64,000 bases of DNA. Origin: Diabrotica undecimpunctata. Taxonomy: Eukaryota > Arthropoda > Insecta > Coleoptera > Chrysomelidae. The stretch covers positions 14,680,377-14,744,376 of the forward strand of contig NC_092810.1 in assembly GCF_040954645.1 (NCBI RefSeq), written 5' to 3'. The position numbers and the translations under genes were made by a program. The stretch's first letter is position 1. Every line of letters starts with the position of its first letter. A model generated the notes under the pieces. It was not told the DNA's origin, searched no databases, and worked only from the letters and a program-made list of their open reading frames with translations. This document shows, one piece after another, positions 12,400 to 23,290 of this stretch.

Positions 12400-13110
12400 T
12401 CTAATTTTCTTCTGCTCTTCTTCTTCTTTTTATATAGAAATGACTCTCTCGGTTTTTCAATGTGCCTCCAGTAATTGGTCGTTTCATCGTTTTCGTGGTC
12501 TTCCTGTTTTTTTTTTCTGGTGTCATCTCTGCTGTTTCTAAAATCCTTTTTATCCTCTCTGTGTCAGGTCTTGTTTCTGCCGCGTATGTCATTATTGGTC
12601 TGATAACGGTTTTGTAAATTCTGCGTTTCGTTTCTTTCCCGATATTTTATTTCTCCATATTGTTTTATTTGGGCAGCTTGCTGCTCTGTTTGATCTATTC
12701 ACTTGATGTTCCACTTCAGTTTCTAGCTTTCCGTAGCTAGATAATGTGATGGCTAGATATTTAAACTCCATTACTTGTTCTATTATCTGACATTCTAGCT
12801 CCAATTTACATCTTAGTAAATTTACTGTTGTAACCATGCATTTTGTCTTTTTTGGGAAAATTAACATGTTAAACTTTCTTAAATTGGCATAGCATAGGTT
12901 GTAAATCATCTTCACTTTGAGAGAGTAGTATTGCGTCGTCTGTATAGCAGATTATTTTAAGTTGTTTTTCTCCCATTTGGTATCCTTTTTTGATTATTTC
13001 GTCCATAATCAGGTTAAACAATACAGGACTCAGGGAGTCTCCCTGACTTATCCCACTGCTAGCTTTAATAGGGTCGTTTAGTTCTTCTTCGCAGAAAACC
13101 ACACTATTTT
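12400..13110 (-). pseudogene. LINE ORF2 RT-to-C-terminus fragment
   Basis: The minus strand gives KASSGISQGDSLSPVLFNLI (~13050) and ICYTDDAILLSQSEDDLQ (~12950, the YADD box with Ala changed to Thr but both Asp kept). After a frameshift near 12900 come KTKCM, LELECQIIEQVMEFKYL and TLSSYGKLETEVE, then TYAAETRPDTERIKR. A deletion then joins ETAEM to the basic tail TKTMKRPITGGTL, and a GAAG-rich tail ends near 12410. Same family as 5595-5945. It is 5' truncated just upstream of the SGI-x-QGD box. Confidence 0.8.
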
Positions 13111-13354
13111 TGTTTTGTTTTTTTTTTTGTTCTCTATGGATCAGTCAAAACACACCATTAAAAGATGTCACAAACAAAATTTTAACTATTCAACAAAATT
13201 TTAAAATGTATTTTGTCTATTATTTTAAATGTTATATTTTATATGTGTGTTTTCAATGTTGAGTGTCGTAGCTTTACACAGATAATCTCAACGACTAGTA
13301 AGTTGTAATGATAGTTTGAGATATGTTGTAAATATTTACACTTTCTTCTAATTA

Positions 13355-13420
13355 CAGTGTCTTGAAGAAGGAATAGAGTAATTCCGAAAGCTCGACCAAA
13401 AGTCAAAAGAGTGTTTTTAT
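13355..13420 (+). repeat. Inverted partner of the repeat at 12001-12065
   Basis: The pattern TTGAAGAAGG, then TTCCGAAAGCTCGAC, then AGAGTGTTTTTAT recurs inverted at 12001-12065. The spacing of complementary GGAAT and ATTCC would allow a short stem, but no conserved ribozyme core is present. Confidence 0.45.
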
Positions 13421-13506
13421 AACATCCTGGCCAAACCTACTGACTACATCCCTAATAAACTGCTTTCTTTGTTTATATCGACAGTCAATAATATCCAGTA
13501 TTTCTT

Positions 13507-13507
<1 letters not shown>

Positions 13508-13551
<44 letters not shown>
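13508..13551. repeat. (TA)n microsatellite
   Basis: An almost pure TA dinucleotide run of about 44 bp, interrupted once by TG. Confidence 0.95.
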
Positions 13552-13552
<1 letters not shown>

Positions 13553-13639
13553 CATGTTGTTAAATTGCGAATCAAATTGCAAACAGCTGCGCCACTGACG
13601 TATCATTAAGTCACTCCTTTTGCGGAATATTTTAAACAC

Positions 13640-14640
13640 TGCGACGCAAAAGCATTTTGCTTAATTGGGGTGTGTTTTTTCATGTACGAGTACATAGAGA
13701 TGATATGAGAATATGCGTGAGATTATTACACACTTTTTTTAATTTTTATTTCGAATTGGGTCACAGAGCTGTTTATTAATCTCCCGGTAAATGACGACAG
13801 TGCATACTTTACAAAAATATTGCTTTTTCAATAGTAAACCGTAGGTTATTTCAGTGTTAATTTTACTTTTTTTAATTTTATTTATTTATTAGTTTTAATT
13901 GTTGGTAGGCAAATTAGGAATACAACGAGAAAACAAAACAAATAGTCACAAAATGTAAAATTTTGTTTTCATCAATAAAATTCGAATAAATTAAAAAAAA
14001 CAAAATAATTTTTAAGCAAATACCTCAGTTTCTTAAAAATAGCGTAAATGCCTAAGGAGCCGATTGATGTGAGTGTTATTTTCAATAAAAACGGAAAAAC
14101 AAAATTATTGACATGGTAATTGAATAAAACAGAAAGACGGTTTTAGATTTAATTTCAATGGGGGGCATCTGCTATACGCTTATATGTATTTTATCCTTAT
14201 TGGGTTTCATTAGAGCGACATATGCAGAGGCTGCTGGATATACTGTTCGAATAAATACCAATCGGCGTTGTTTAGATTCCATTTTAGAATTGGAGTTGTA
14301 ATAATATCTTAATAATTAGTATTATAAGAGACTTAAATAGGATAATGATCAATATGATATAAAAACGGGATTACATTCTATGAAAACTTTGGTGACAGTA
14401 CAGGATCACGCAGTGACAGGTCGATAGCTGATTGGGTACCTGTATGAATATTATATCGTGTTCATTGTTTATCTTTCAGAAAGTTGACTATTGACTACCA
14501 ATGCTTCCGATTCGTATGTTTGGTCGACATATGTGACAACTCCTCTACTAGCGATATTTTCATCTTTTCCGTTTTATAAAAACAAGAATAACCCACCATG
14601 TCATTACTATGGTATCCTTTAAGGTTTATTAAGAGTCTTT
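13640..14640. other. No gene recognised
   Basis: AT-rich sequence without a domain I can name. The part at 14150-14260 is GC-richer and has the look of a dispersed repeat, but no second copy lies in this window. Confidence 0.35.
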
Positions 14641-14643
14641 TTA

Positions 14644-15258
14644 TTAACGTGCTTCATCCCTTAGGACATTGGCGATCATCATGGCCCATTTGACTCTATC
14701 GACAGCCGTTTTTAAAAGTTCTACTGATGTTTTCCCATTCCATTGTCTCAGATTCTTCAGCCAGGACATGCGTCTTCTCCCAGGTCCTCTTTTGCCTTCC
14801 ACCTTCCCTTGTATGACCAGTCGCAACAATTCGTATTCCTTGTTTCTTAGTATGTGACCAAAGTAGCTCATTTTTCTTTTCTTTATAGTGTTGAGTATTT
14901 CTTTATCTTTTTTCAGTCTTCGTAGCGTTTCACCATTTGTTATGTGTTGTGTCGAAGATATTTTCCACATTCTTCGATAACACCACATTTCAAAGTTAAT
15001 AAGTTTTTTCACTATCGCCTTTTTCTCTGTCGTGTTCTGCAGTATTTTTGTCATTTTTCGGTGCTGTCGAAAGCTTTTTCGAAGTCGACTAGACATATGA
15101 ATACGTCCCAAATTGACATCTCGACATCGTTCGATTAGTGTTTGTACAGTAAATAATGCTTCTATGGTGCCAAAGCCCTTTCTGAATTTCAATTGCTTTC
15201 CAGTTATTTTGTCATCTAGCTTTTTATAGATACGTTCGTGTATCACTCGTAGGAACAC
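14644..15258 (-). pseudogene. RTE-like LINE ORF2, 3' half (split by insertion)
   Basis: A minus-strand LINE ORF2 reading FLRVIHERIYKKLDDK, FRKGFGTIEALFTVQTL and IERCRDVN, then a frameshift (the +1 frame holds CLVDFEKAFDS), then FEMWCYRRMWKISS, ETLRRLKKDKEI, SYFGHILR, GKVEGKRGPGRRRMSWL and a stop. The catalytic YADD block is missing: sequence jumps from the palm entry to the C-terminal region, an internal deletion. The upstream half of the same ORF lies at 16157-16500; the two are separated by a foreign insert (15259-16156). Confidence 0.8.
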
Positions 15259-16156
15259 TGTCGTACGGCCGTAGCGTCCTCCTGGTTTTCTCAAGTTTCG
15301 AGAGTCCATCTTCGTTTTGAGGAGTTAAATTGAGATATCGGCCTCTACGGTCAAGAAGTTCCACCGAGCCTTTGTGGTAGGTGAGGGGACACCGGCAATC
15401 AGAATTCTCTAACAGTTCGAGCTTTCTTACAGACAAAATATTCTTACAGTGACTTAGTATGTGTTAGAATTCGATGCGTTGTGTATACCTCAAGTTCCAC
15501 AGAGAGGTCGGCCTTCTCACTTCGTGTAGCCGCGTTCCCTCTTCTTGAGAGAGGTACAAGAATGCCGACAATGTCGACTCTTCCTGCTGCCGGTCGCTTC
15601 GTATAGCTACCTTTTTGTTAACAGTAATTCTTATAGTTACTATTTACATAAGGTTTTGGAGACGAAGTGTTATTGCAGCTCAACCTGATCGGAAAAGCAA
15701 TTACAAGTCCCCGTCGGGGCTTTCATTCGCTCTTTACCAGGACAGGCCCAAATAACGCTGTGGTCAGTTCGACAAGATTTGAAATAGTTCTAAGACCAAT
15801 GTCTTTTCTATCTCAGAAAGTCGTGTTCTACTGCCAGGAAGCGTTTTGTAGTCGACACGCCGGTTCTCGTACACTTGATGATTTACCTTCTAAATTGGAT
15901 AACTATTCTTCAATTTTTGACGTCTTCGACGATAGCAAGATATTGGTTAATTAATAAAACTCAAAGGTAGCTTGGTAGCACACCGAACTAACAAGGTCTT
16001 ACGGGGCTAGTAGTGTATGACGACTAGATCCCGATCGAAAGATGTGCTACTCTTTTATACACATCGTGTTCGAGAATTTTCAGCACACTTCCGCCAAGAG
16101 GCCAATGACGGCGCAGTTAATAACGAGCGCTGTGGTTGGCCGGCCTAAGTAACAAT
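15259..16156 (+). mobile_element. Probable solo LTR inserted in a LINE
   Basis: About 898 bp of GC-richer sequence unlike its surroundings. It starts TGTCGTACGGCCG and ends GGCCTAAGTAACAAT; the two ends are roughly inverted (TGT...GGCCG against CGGCC...AACA). It sits between two halves of one LINE ORF, and AACAC occurs on both sides (15254-15258 and 16157-16161), as a 5-bp TSD would. TGT/ACA ends, a 5-bp TSD and no coding frame fit a solo LTR. The AT after the terminal ACA makes the right edge uncertain by two bases. The 95-codon frame inside is not recognisable. The retrotransposon class cannot be told from the LTR alone. Confidence 0.55.
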
Positions 16157-16500
16157 AACACTTTTAGAATATGGTTCATCAAGCTAATTGTCCTGTGCTC
16201 TTCACACTTCATTGCGTCTTTTCGGTATTAAAATAAATATTGATATTAACCATTCTTTCGGAATCTCTCCCATATAATAAATGTCATTAAATAATTCTTT
16301 TAGTGATTTCATATGATTTTTTCTTAATATTCTTAAGATTTCTGTAGGTATTTCATCTGGTCCCATGGCCTTCTCATTTTTTATATGTTTTAGCGCTTTC
16401 TCAATTTCGTCTTTGATGATTGGTGGCCCATTTCTTCCACTTGGTTCAATGACTTCAATTTTCTTTTGTCCATTTATGCAGTTAAATTTTTTGGAATAGT
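16157..16500 (-). pseudogene. RTE-like LINE ORF2, 5' half of split RT
   Basis: An open minus-strand frame reads IEKALKHIKNEKAMGPDEIP (~16400), then LFNDIYYMGEIPKEWL, ISIFILIPKRR, and after a one-base shift HRTISLMNHILKVL. This is the N-terminal RT of the LINE whose remainder is at 14644-15258: HILKV continues directly into FLRVIHERIY once the insert at 15259-16156 is removed. The frame has no start Met, so 5' sequence is missing. Confidence 0.75.
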
Positions 16501-16566
16501 CTACGAAGCATAGATTAGACCATTTATGCAGTTAATTTCGTTAGAATAGTCTATGAAGCATAGAAA
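16468..16566 (-). repeat. Short tandem duplication
   Basis: Two imperfect copies of a ~50-bp unit beginning CCATTTATGCAGTTAA and ending GAAGCATAG lie head to tail at the upstream edge of the LINE fragment. Confidence 0.75.
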
Positions 16567-16639
16567 AGTTTTCACATTAAATTTTCCTGTTTTTTCAATA
16601 ACTTAACGAACATTTAAGATGTATTCATGTGTTTTTTTT

Positions 16640-16940
16640 TCTTAGGACAAACCCAGTTTTGTTTTCTAAAATTTGGAGTAGCACAAAAATTGTTAGTCTT
16701 TTATTAATGATAATAATGAGAACAGTGCTCTCATGTAATGTCAGAGCTATTGTTCTGTAATTATTACAATCTCTTGAAATTTCATTTTTTTAAATTATAG
16801 TAAACATAGATTTACACAAATCGGATGCCCATTTTTCGCTATTTCGTGTATAGTGTGAATAACGTTAATTCCGTCGTTTCCCATCTCTTTTATTGTTTCA
16901 ACATTTATTTGACCTTCTTTGCCTAAAAGAGTTATATGTG
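16640..16940 (-). pseudogene. LINE RT N-terminal fragment, second element
   Basis: The minus strand reads GNDGINVIHTIHEIAKNG (~16860), a frame break, then NNYRTIALTLHES and LENKTGFVLRK (~16650). This equals the same N-terminal RT region as 16157-16500, so it cannot be part of that element in collinear order. It is a separate, more diverged fragment with no catalytic domain. Confidence 0.6.
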
Positions 16941-18700
16941 TCCCATAATATGACAAATACACTTAACTTTTTCTTTGACTAAGTAAATTTTTTTATCTCT
17001 GATGTTTGGTCATAGTGGTGAGTTTGGTGAATTAGTTATCTGATTTTCCATTTGCATTTTCACTAAGTGTTCCTAGTAAATGCCTGACATAATTCTTTAG
17101 GTTTTTTTCAATAATATTATTATGAATTTATTACAGTAATACATATTTGTGTTTAACATCATTCAAAGCCTGCTAAATCTATGAATCACGTGTACCGCTA
17201 TACATAACACAAAGTTTGCCACACAAGTGCTTCACACATTCAAAAACCATTCTTTAACATAGGAAAGGATAACTATTTTTCCTTATGTTCAACTAATTTA
17301 CTACAGATTTGGTTATGCATCTCTAATAAAGCTACAATTTGTTACCATATTCCTGTAGGAAAGTTGGAAATTTATCTGTAATCACATGACTTTTCTTCTC
17401 CAACATAATTAATTTTAAATGTGTTTAATATGTCCTACTAAATCAATAAATTAAGATCCCTTTGAACTGTATTAATTCTGGCAAACTTTAAATACACTGT
17501 GTTAGGGCGATGCTCAACAAGACGCTATTGGATCACTATGTAAACTTGAGGTACGCCTGCAACCCAACAAACAATTTCATAACGAAACTTCAATGCAAAC
17601 GTCTGACCACAGAAGGATCAATATTATCTTAGACGAAACTAATCGAGAGGAAGAGATAAGAGCCGGCGATGCTCTAGTTACAATGGAAACATCAGAACTT
17701 TAAATTTTTTAAAAGGTCATTTTTCACATTTTTCATCAAAGGGAACATACCTACCTTTGCTATTTTAAAGAAAGAAGTCAGTCAAAATATGGTTATATGA
17801 TTTTTACTTACATTTCTATTTTAACACGCATCAAATATTTGATATACCGTAGGGAATGTACTAACGGAATAACATTATTTTTTCAGTTATAAAAAAAATT
17901 GAAAAAACTTTCAAGGAAGAGGAACCAATTCTGATTCCGATGGTTATGTATTTTAGATCAACATGTGGATTTATAAGATGATTTATTTATACTCAGCAAT
18001 ACATGAGTAATTTGTGTTAATTCTCAAACGAGAAGAAAAGAAATTGAATAATCCGACACTGAGCATGGTAAAATAAACTGTGGTTACATTTCATTCTCGT
18101 AAAATCGTCTTTTTTACAGGACCTATATCGAAATAAGCTTAAATAAAAGCAATAAGTGATAGCATAATAGTGCAGCTACGATAAGAAATAAAACTGTGAG
18201 TTATCTTTTTTTATGTATATCAAAAACATTACAAAGAAGTTTGTTTGTATAGTAAAGTGTCGGCCACAAGACCTGTTATTAGAATCACTTCTGGTTCTAT
18301 ATTTAATTTAAATAAGTCCTAATAAATTTATCAAATGATACTAAATTCGACCTCCAAAATTTGTTAGCAGCCATGACTGTCGATCAACAATCTAAAAACA
18401 AAGCATCAGCCTCTGCTATGCTTAATATTACTCCAATTTCTGCTAAGAAAAAAAAAACACTTTTATTTATTGGGCTTCTTCTTCTTTAATCCTGCGGTAC
18501 AAGGGTTGAGTCTGTCGGGCCCGTTCAGTTTTTCTAATATCACTATTCACTATTCAGTCACCGAGTCTAAGTACGGTTCTGGCGGTCTAGGTACCTTTCG
18601 ACGGCATGGCCAGCTATAATATCTCAGTTACTAATGCGTATTGAAACGATAGTGTCCATATTATATCTGTTTACGTTTTCTCAGACTCAACCCGTTGCTT
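16941..18700. other. No gene recognised
   Basis: Mostly AT-rich, unassigned sequence. A TTCTTCTTCTTT run at 18473-18485 resembles the (GAA)n tails of neighbouring minus-strand LINEs, but the sequence beside it (18490-18660) does not translate into anything I recognise. Confidence 0.35.
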
Positions 18701-18717
18701 AATGTAAGTATTTTCTT

Positions 18718-19430
18718 ATGAAAGCACAAAACAAAATTTGCAGTGCATTGTTTTTAGAGCTTAGCAAAACAATGTATTCTTACGAGGGAGAGGTAAAACG
18801 TTTGCAATGTCTCTACGAGGAAGTTGCAACAGACGAGGAAGAAAATTATGGAGATTCAGATTCCGATGAGTCTATTGTTGGAAAATTAGAAAACAAAGAT
18901 GGTAATCATAACTCAGAGTCTGAATTCGATTTATCAGACAACGAACTAAACTTACAAGAATATATTCCACAAGGTGGGTCAAACCAACTCCTTTATTACG
19001 ATACCAAAGATGGAATGAAATAGAATAAGACATGCGTATCACGAAATGTTAGAACTAGACGAGAAAATATCATCACAAAACTTGCTGGAGTTATTCGTGA
19101 AGCGAAAAGTTGCACAATTGAAAAGGAATGCTGGAAACTGTTTTTTAATGACAAAATTGTAAAACATATTGTTGAATGTACTAATGTATATATCGAGCGT
19201 GTGTTCGTGAGATATAAAGACAGTTCCGATGCGAGGCTAACAAATATATATGAACTAAACGCTCTGATTGGCCCACTTTACTTAGGTGGAGTTTACCGTG
19301 GAGGTAGAACTTAAATTTTTGAGTTTTTTGGAAAAAAAATGGTACGGGCATTGACATATTTCCGGCAACGATGGTTCTCCGCAGATTTAGATTTCTAGTC
19401 TACTAAAGTACTTTATCGTTTAGCTAAAAC
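18718..19430 (+). pseudogene. piggyBac transposase N-terminal fragment
   Basis: The 101-codon frame has the acidic N-terminal region of PGBD-type transposases and ends YYDTKDGMK at TAG 19021-19023. The same frame continues NKTCVSRNVRTRRENI, then NDKIVKHIVECTNVYI, RYKDSSDARLTNIYEL and LGGVYRGGRT, so TAG replaces the conserved Trp (TGG to TAG). A frameshift near 19330 leads to FPATMVLRRFRFLVY, the usual segment before the catalytic core. The element is cut off near 19430, before the first catalytic Asp, where the GATTCGATAATC array begins. Confidence 0.8.
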
Positions 19431-19439
19431 ACATCACAA

Positions 19440-20010
19440 AGTCTGAATTTTGAATTCCCGAATGATATTTGATTGTATTCGATATTTGATTCGATTCGGT
19501 TTAATTCTGATTTGATTATCAATTCGATTCAATTCGACTTCGATTCAATTCGATAATCCATTTGATTCGATAATCAATTTGATTAGATTTCATTCCGTAA
19601 TCAATCCGATCTAATTTGATAATCCATTTGATTCGATAATCGATTCGATTGAAAAATCAATTCGATTCGATAAAATAGATCCTATTCGATTTGATAATAA
19701 ATCTAATTCGATAATCGATTCGATTTGAATCGATAATTGACGCGATGTGGTAAAAGATTCTATAATCTATTCGTTTCGATAATCGATTCGAAAATCGATT
19801 TTATTTGATTAAATAATCGGTTCAATTCGGTAATCGATACGTTTCGATATTCGATTGCATCTGATAATCCATTTAATTCGATAATCAATTCAATTTGATT
19901 ATCGATTCGATATTCGATTATATTTGATTATCGATTCTATAATTGATTCGTTTTGATAATCGATTTGATAATTGATTCTATTCAATTAGAGAATCGATTA
20001 GATTTAATAT
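19440..20010. repeat. Degenerate GATTCGATAATC tandem array
   Basis: About 560 bp composed almost wholly of permuted GATTCGAT, AATCGATT and GATAATC words. The core word AATCGATT is a palindrome, so both strands look alike. It starts just where piggyBac homology ends. There is no fixed period, so this is a decayed simple repeat rather than a satellite. Confidence 0.85.
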
Positions 20011-20254
20011 TGGGTTCAAGACTAGTGGCTACCAATTCGCTCATTGTGATGGAATAATCAGAATCTTTTTGGATACCTTCATTTTCCAATCGTCTTATAG
20101 TTGGTAAAAAAGTTCCTAAAGCCTCAGCAACACGCTGAACAGTAGGTAAAACAATAGGTAAAAATAATAAAGTAATTTGAGTATCAGTACTTGTTCCTGT
20201 TTCGTATATCATGGTTTTTGTAAAATATTTAAATGAAAAAAACAAATAATTCAA

Positions 20255-21990
20255 AACGCAAAATAATGCATAGCGTTATGAAATAATGTCAAATACTGAC
20301 CTGAACAACAACGCACACTTCACTATTTGAACCGAATCAAAGGTAGGTTAGTAATAGACAGCTTATTTATGTAACGCTGCAATCTTATATAAGGAAAGAG
20401 AGAGGACAGGTAACTTATTCCTTCACAAAGTGAGTTCAGTTTCGATGTGATCGCCATGTTTGGTGCCTGTACATTGCCCATTACTATCTCTCGAAGGATT
20501 ACCTGGTCTACTAATTTTTCAGTAAGCTACTGATTTCAACTTCTAAGTATTTACTGATTTACTAAAACAATATATACCTAGATCTACTAAAAAATATGTC
20601 ATGATAAAATCATGTTTAAAAACTGATCTTTATATCAGTGTTCAATTATAAATTTTAAAAATCTACCTCAATTTATTGAAGAAATAAAATATGACCTCGC
20701 AGCCCTGCTGGTGCAGGTTTAGGCTTCAGTCAATTACAAGTCGCTGCAAATTTTTTGCGCTTAATCACGGAACTACTGCTTTTTCTGTCAAATCCAACTT
20801 AATGCGTTAGAAAGAGATCAAAAAGCTGTAACGCGCTGAAAGAAGGACTTTTAATATTGCTAGAGTTTATACAAAACGTAGTGCTGATAAAGAAAAAACT
20901 TTACAACATTCTTAAATAAGTTAAATATTCTAAAAGTTTCTTTTAAAACAAAATTACGCGTAGAAGAGAATGTTATACTCCATTTGCACCGTGTTTTCAA
21001 TATTGTAGGTTATTTCTACTACAATAAGTGTATTTTAGATTCATGTAATATTTTGTTCCGATGTAATATATTTTACTTTAACTTGCAAATTACAACGCTA
21101 TTATCTTAATTGTTGCATCTCAAATAACCTTCCATTTAAAACTGTAAACAGAAGTTACGAGAAGTTAAAAGATTGCAAGCAATCCTTCTGACGTTTTCTT
21201 GTAGAGTGTTTGTGCAGTCGTTTGCTTTATTTTGATCTTACTAATCAAAATTTATACTGTTTCATTTCCCCTGAAACGACGAAAATAGCGCTACTTTGTC
21301 TTTGCCGTTTATTTTCCTTGCAAAGGATAAATGGCCCGATTTGAGATTGTCATTAATTTGTCGTGTTTTCTTAAATAAGGAAGACATTTTCTCGTTAAAT
21401 AACGTTTGTCTTGGATAACTTAAGTAAATTACGAAGGAGACAACAAATGAACTTAGTAAAGGTCATATACACAATACATGGTAACTTGATAGCATCAATG
21501 GTATACATGGACGTACTTTTTTTTAATCACTTTTGTTTCCTGCAAAAATTTAACCAGTGATCTTGGACTCTTACAAGTCTACCGGATAATATTAATTTCT
21601 ATTTAAATAAGCTGGTCCCATAGGGCCAACTCAAAAAAATATTTTACAACTACTGGTAAAAAATGAGTTATGATAAAATTCCTTTCGTCTGGCCCCTTTT
21701 CTATCAAATATTTGTGAAATCTCATGGCAAAATCGAAATAAATGCCTTTTGAAAAAAAAGTGTTGAAAAATTAAACTGCAACAAACTTCAGTGTAGAAAT
21801 ATGACTTATACTTTGACGATGAGCAATGAATCGTGTTTACTAGTGTTACCATGGAAAGGGCCTGTGTGCTGCAAGTGTCGTATTCTGAAAACGGACGTAT
21901 CAGTACAAATCGCAGAGACTATTTGGCTTGTTGTCTTGTTGATTTTATTGCGTTGGATATTTTTTTATTATATATATTGCTTGGTAGTAG
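20255..21990. other. No gene recognised
   Basis: I see nothing assignable. The plus-strand frames at 21801-22233 overlap the 3' end of the minus-strand LINE and are its shadows where they overlap. Confidence 0.35.
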
Positions 21991-22009
21991 TAATTCTTCT
22001 TCTTCTTCT

Positions 22010-23135
22010 AATGGCGCTACAACCCTTTGTGAATCTTGGCCTGCTTAACAATGTTCTTCCATTCTGCCCTGTCGGATACTTTCCTTCGCCACTGCCTGAT
22101 GTTCATAGGTTTAAGATCCCTCTCTACGTCGTCTATCTGTCTTTTACGGGGCCTTCCTCTTGTTCTGTTTCTTTGGCGCTTTCATCTCTGGACTACTTTT
22201 ACAGCTCGATTATCTGACATTCTTTCTTGGTGACCAAGCCAGTTTAATCTTTGTGACTTTACAAATCTGACAATATCTGCGCTCTGCATTAGTTCATCCA
22301 GCTCGTGGTTCATTTTAATTCTCCACGAACCATCGCTGCATTGGGTTGGTCCAAATATCTTCCTTAGTATCTTGTGCTCAAATATTCTCAGTTGATTTTC
22401 GTATCAGTACAAATCCAGGTTGAGAGGGTTCACGTTTCACATCCATATGTGGCCACTGGTCTAATTACTGTTTTGTATATTCTTATATAAGGGAAAACTG
22501 GAGGCATATTTGTAGGTATGGCTGTTTACCTTTAGATTCTTATGTTGAGTTCATTTTGTGCACCACATATTTTGTTTTGTTTTCATTTATATATAGACCA
22601 AACGTAGCAGCTTCTCGTTTCAGTTCTATAAATTTTTCGCTTAATACTCTTTTGTTGCGGCTAAAGTTAGATTTAAAAGTGTTGTTGATAAAGCATCACC
22701 TTGTCTAACTCCATATTCAATATAAAAGGCCTGCGTCATATATCCATCTATTCTCATCATATCTTTGGAACCCTCCAGAGTCATTCGTATAAGTTTAACC
22801 AACTTATTGGGTATCCCTAACATAGATAGTTGCTTTAACATCTTTTGTCGATCTACTCCATCAAACGCCTGTTTGAAATCAATATACAAGTTGTTAATAG
22901 GTATGTTATATTCAACACATTTTTTATGTATACCTCTTAACATATGTATTTGGTCTATAGTTGACCTCTTTGGTCTGAAGCCAAATTGGTATTTATCAAT
23001 CATCTCCTCCGAAAACGATTCCAGGCGGCTGTATATAATTCCTGATAATATCTTGTAGACGACATTTAAAACTGTTATGCCCCTATAATTTTTGCATAGT
23101 CGTTTTTCTCCCCCTTTGCACGTATGATTTGACAT
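22010..23135 (-). pseudogene. LINE RT lacking the YADD box, plus C-terminus
   Basis: RT blocks present: KNYRGITVLNVVYKILS, KYQFGFRPKRSTIDQIHML, LYIDFKQAFDGVDR and YGVRQGDALSTTLLNLTL. The sequence then jumps to KRVLSEKFIELKREAATFG and YINENKTKY, so the segment that should hold F/YADD (roughly 40 residues) is deleted. After more frame breaks the C-terminus reads RIFEHKILRKIFGP, ADIVRFVKSQRLNWLGH, RTRGRPRKRQIDDVERDL, DRAEWKNIVKQAKIHKGL and a stop. Upstream, a second deletion near 23150 removes the RT entry region (K-N-G-K-x-P-G). It is dead for reverse transcription. Confidence 0.85.
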
Positions 23136-23290
23136 TTTTTATTTTAGCCTTAAGTTAGTTTTTAATTTCTTCTGGTGGTTCCTTTTTTGTTTTATATAAT
23201 TCTGAGTGGAAATGATGGATTATGTTTATGATGTCATCTTTAACGTTTGTTTCTACTTCGTTTACATTTGTTATTTTGTTTATTTTACAC

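Noticed and set aside
13355..13420. Possible hammerhead ribozyme
   Set aside because: The CTGATGA core is absent; only a GAAA-like word is present.
15667..15954. 95-codon plus-strand frame
   Set aside because: It lies inside the putative solo LTR; no domain recognised.
19982..20254. Minus-strand 90-codon frame with a vaguely HTH-like stretch
   Set aside because: It overlaps the GATTCGATAATC array at one end and matches no family I know.
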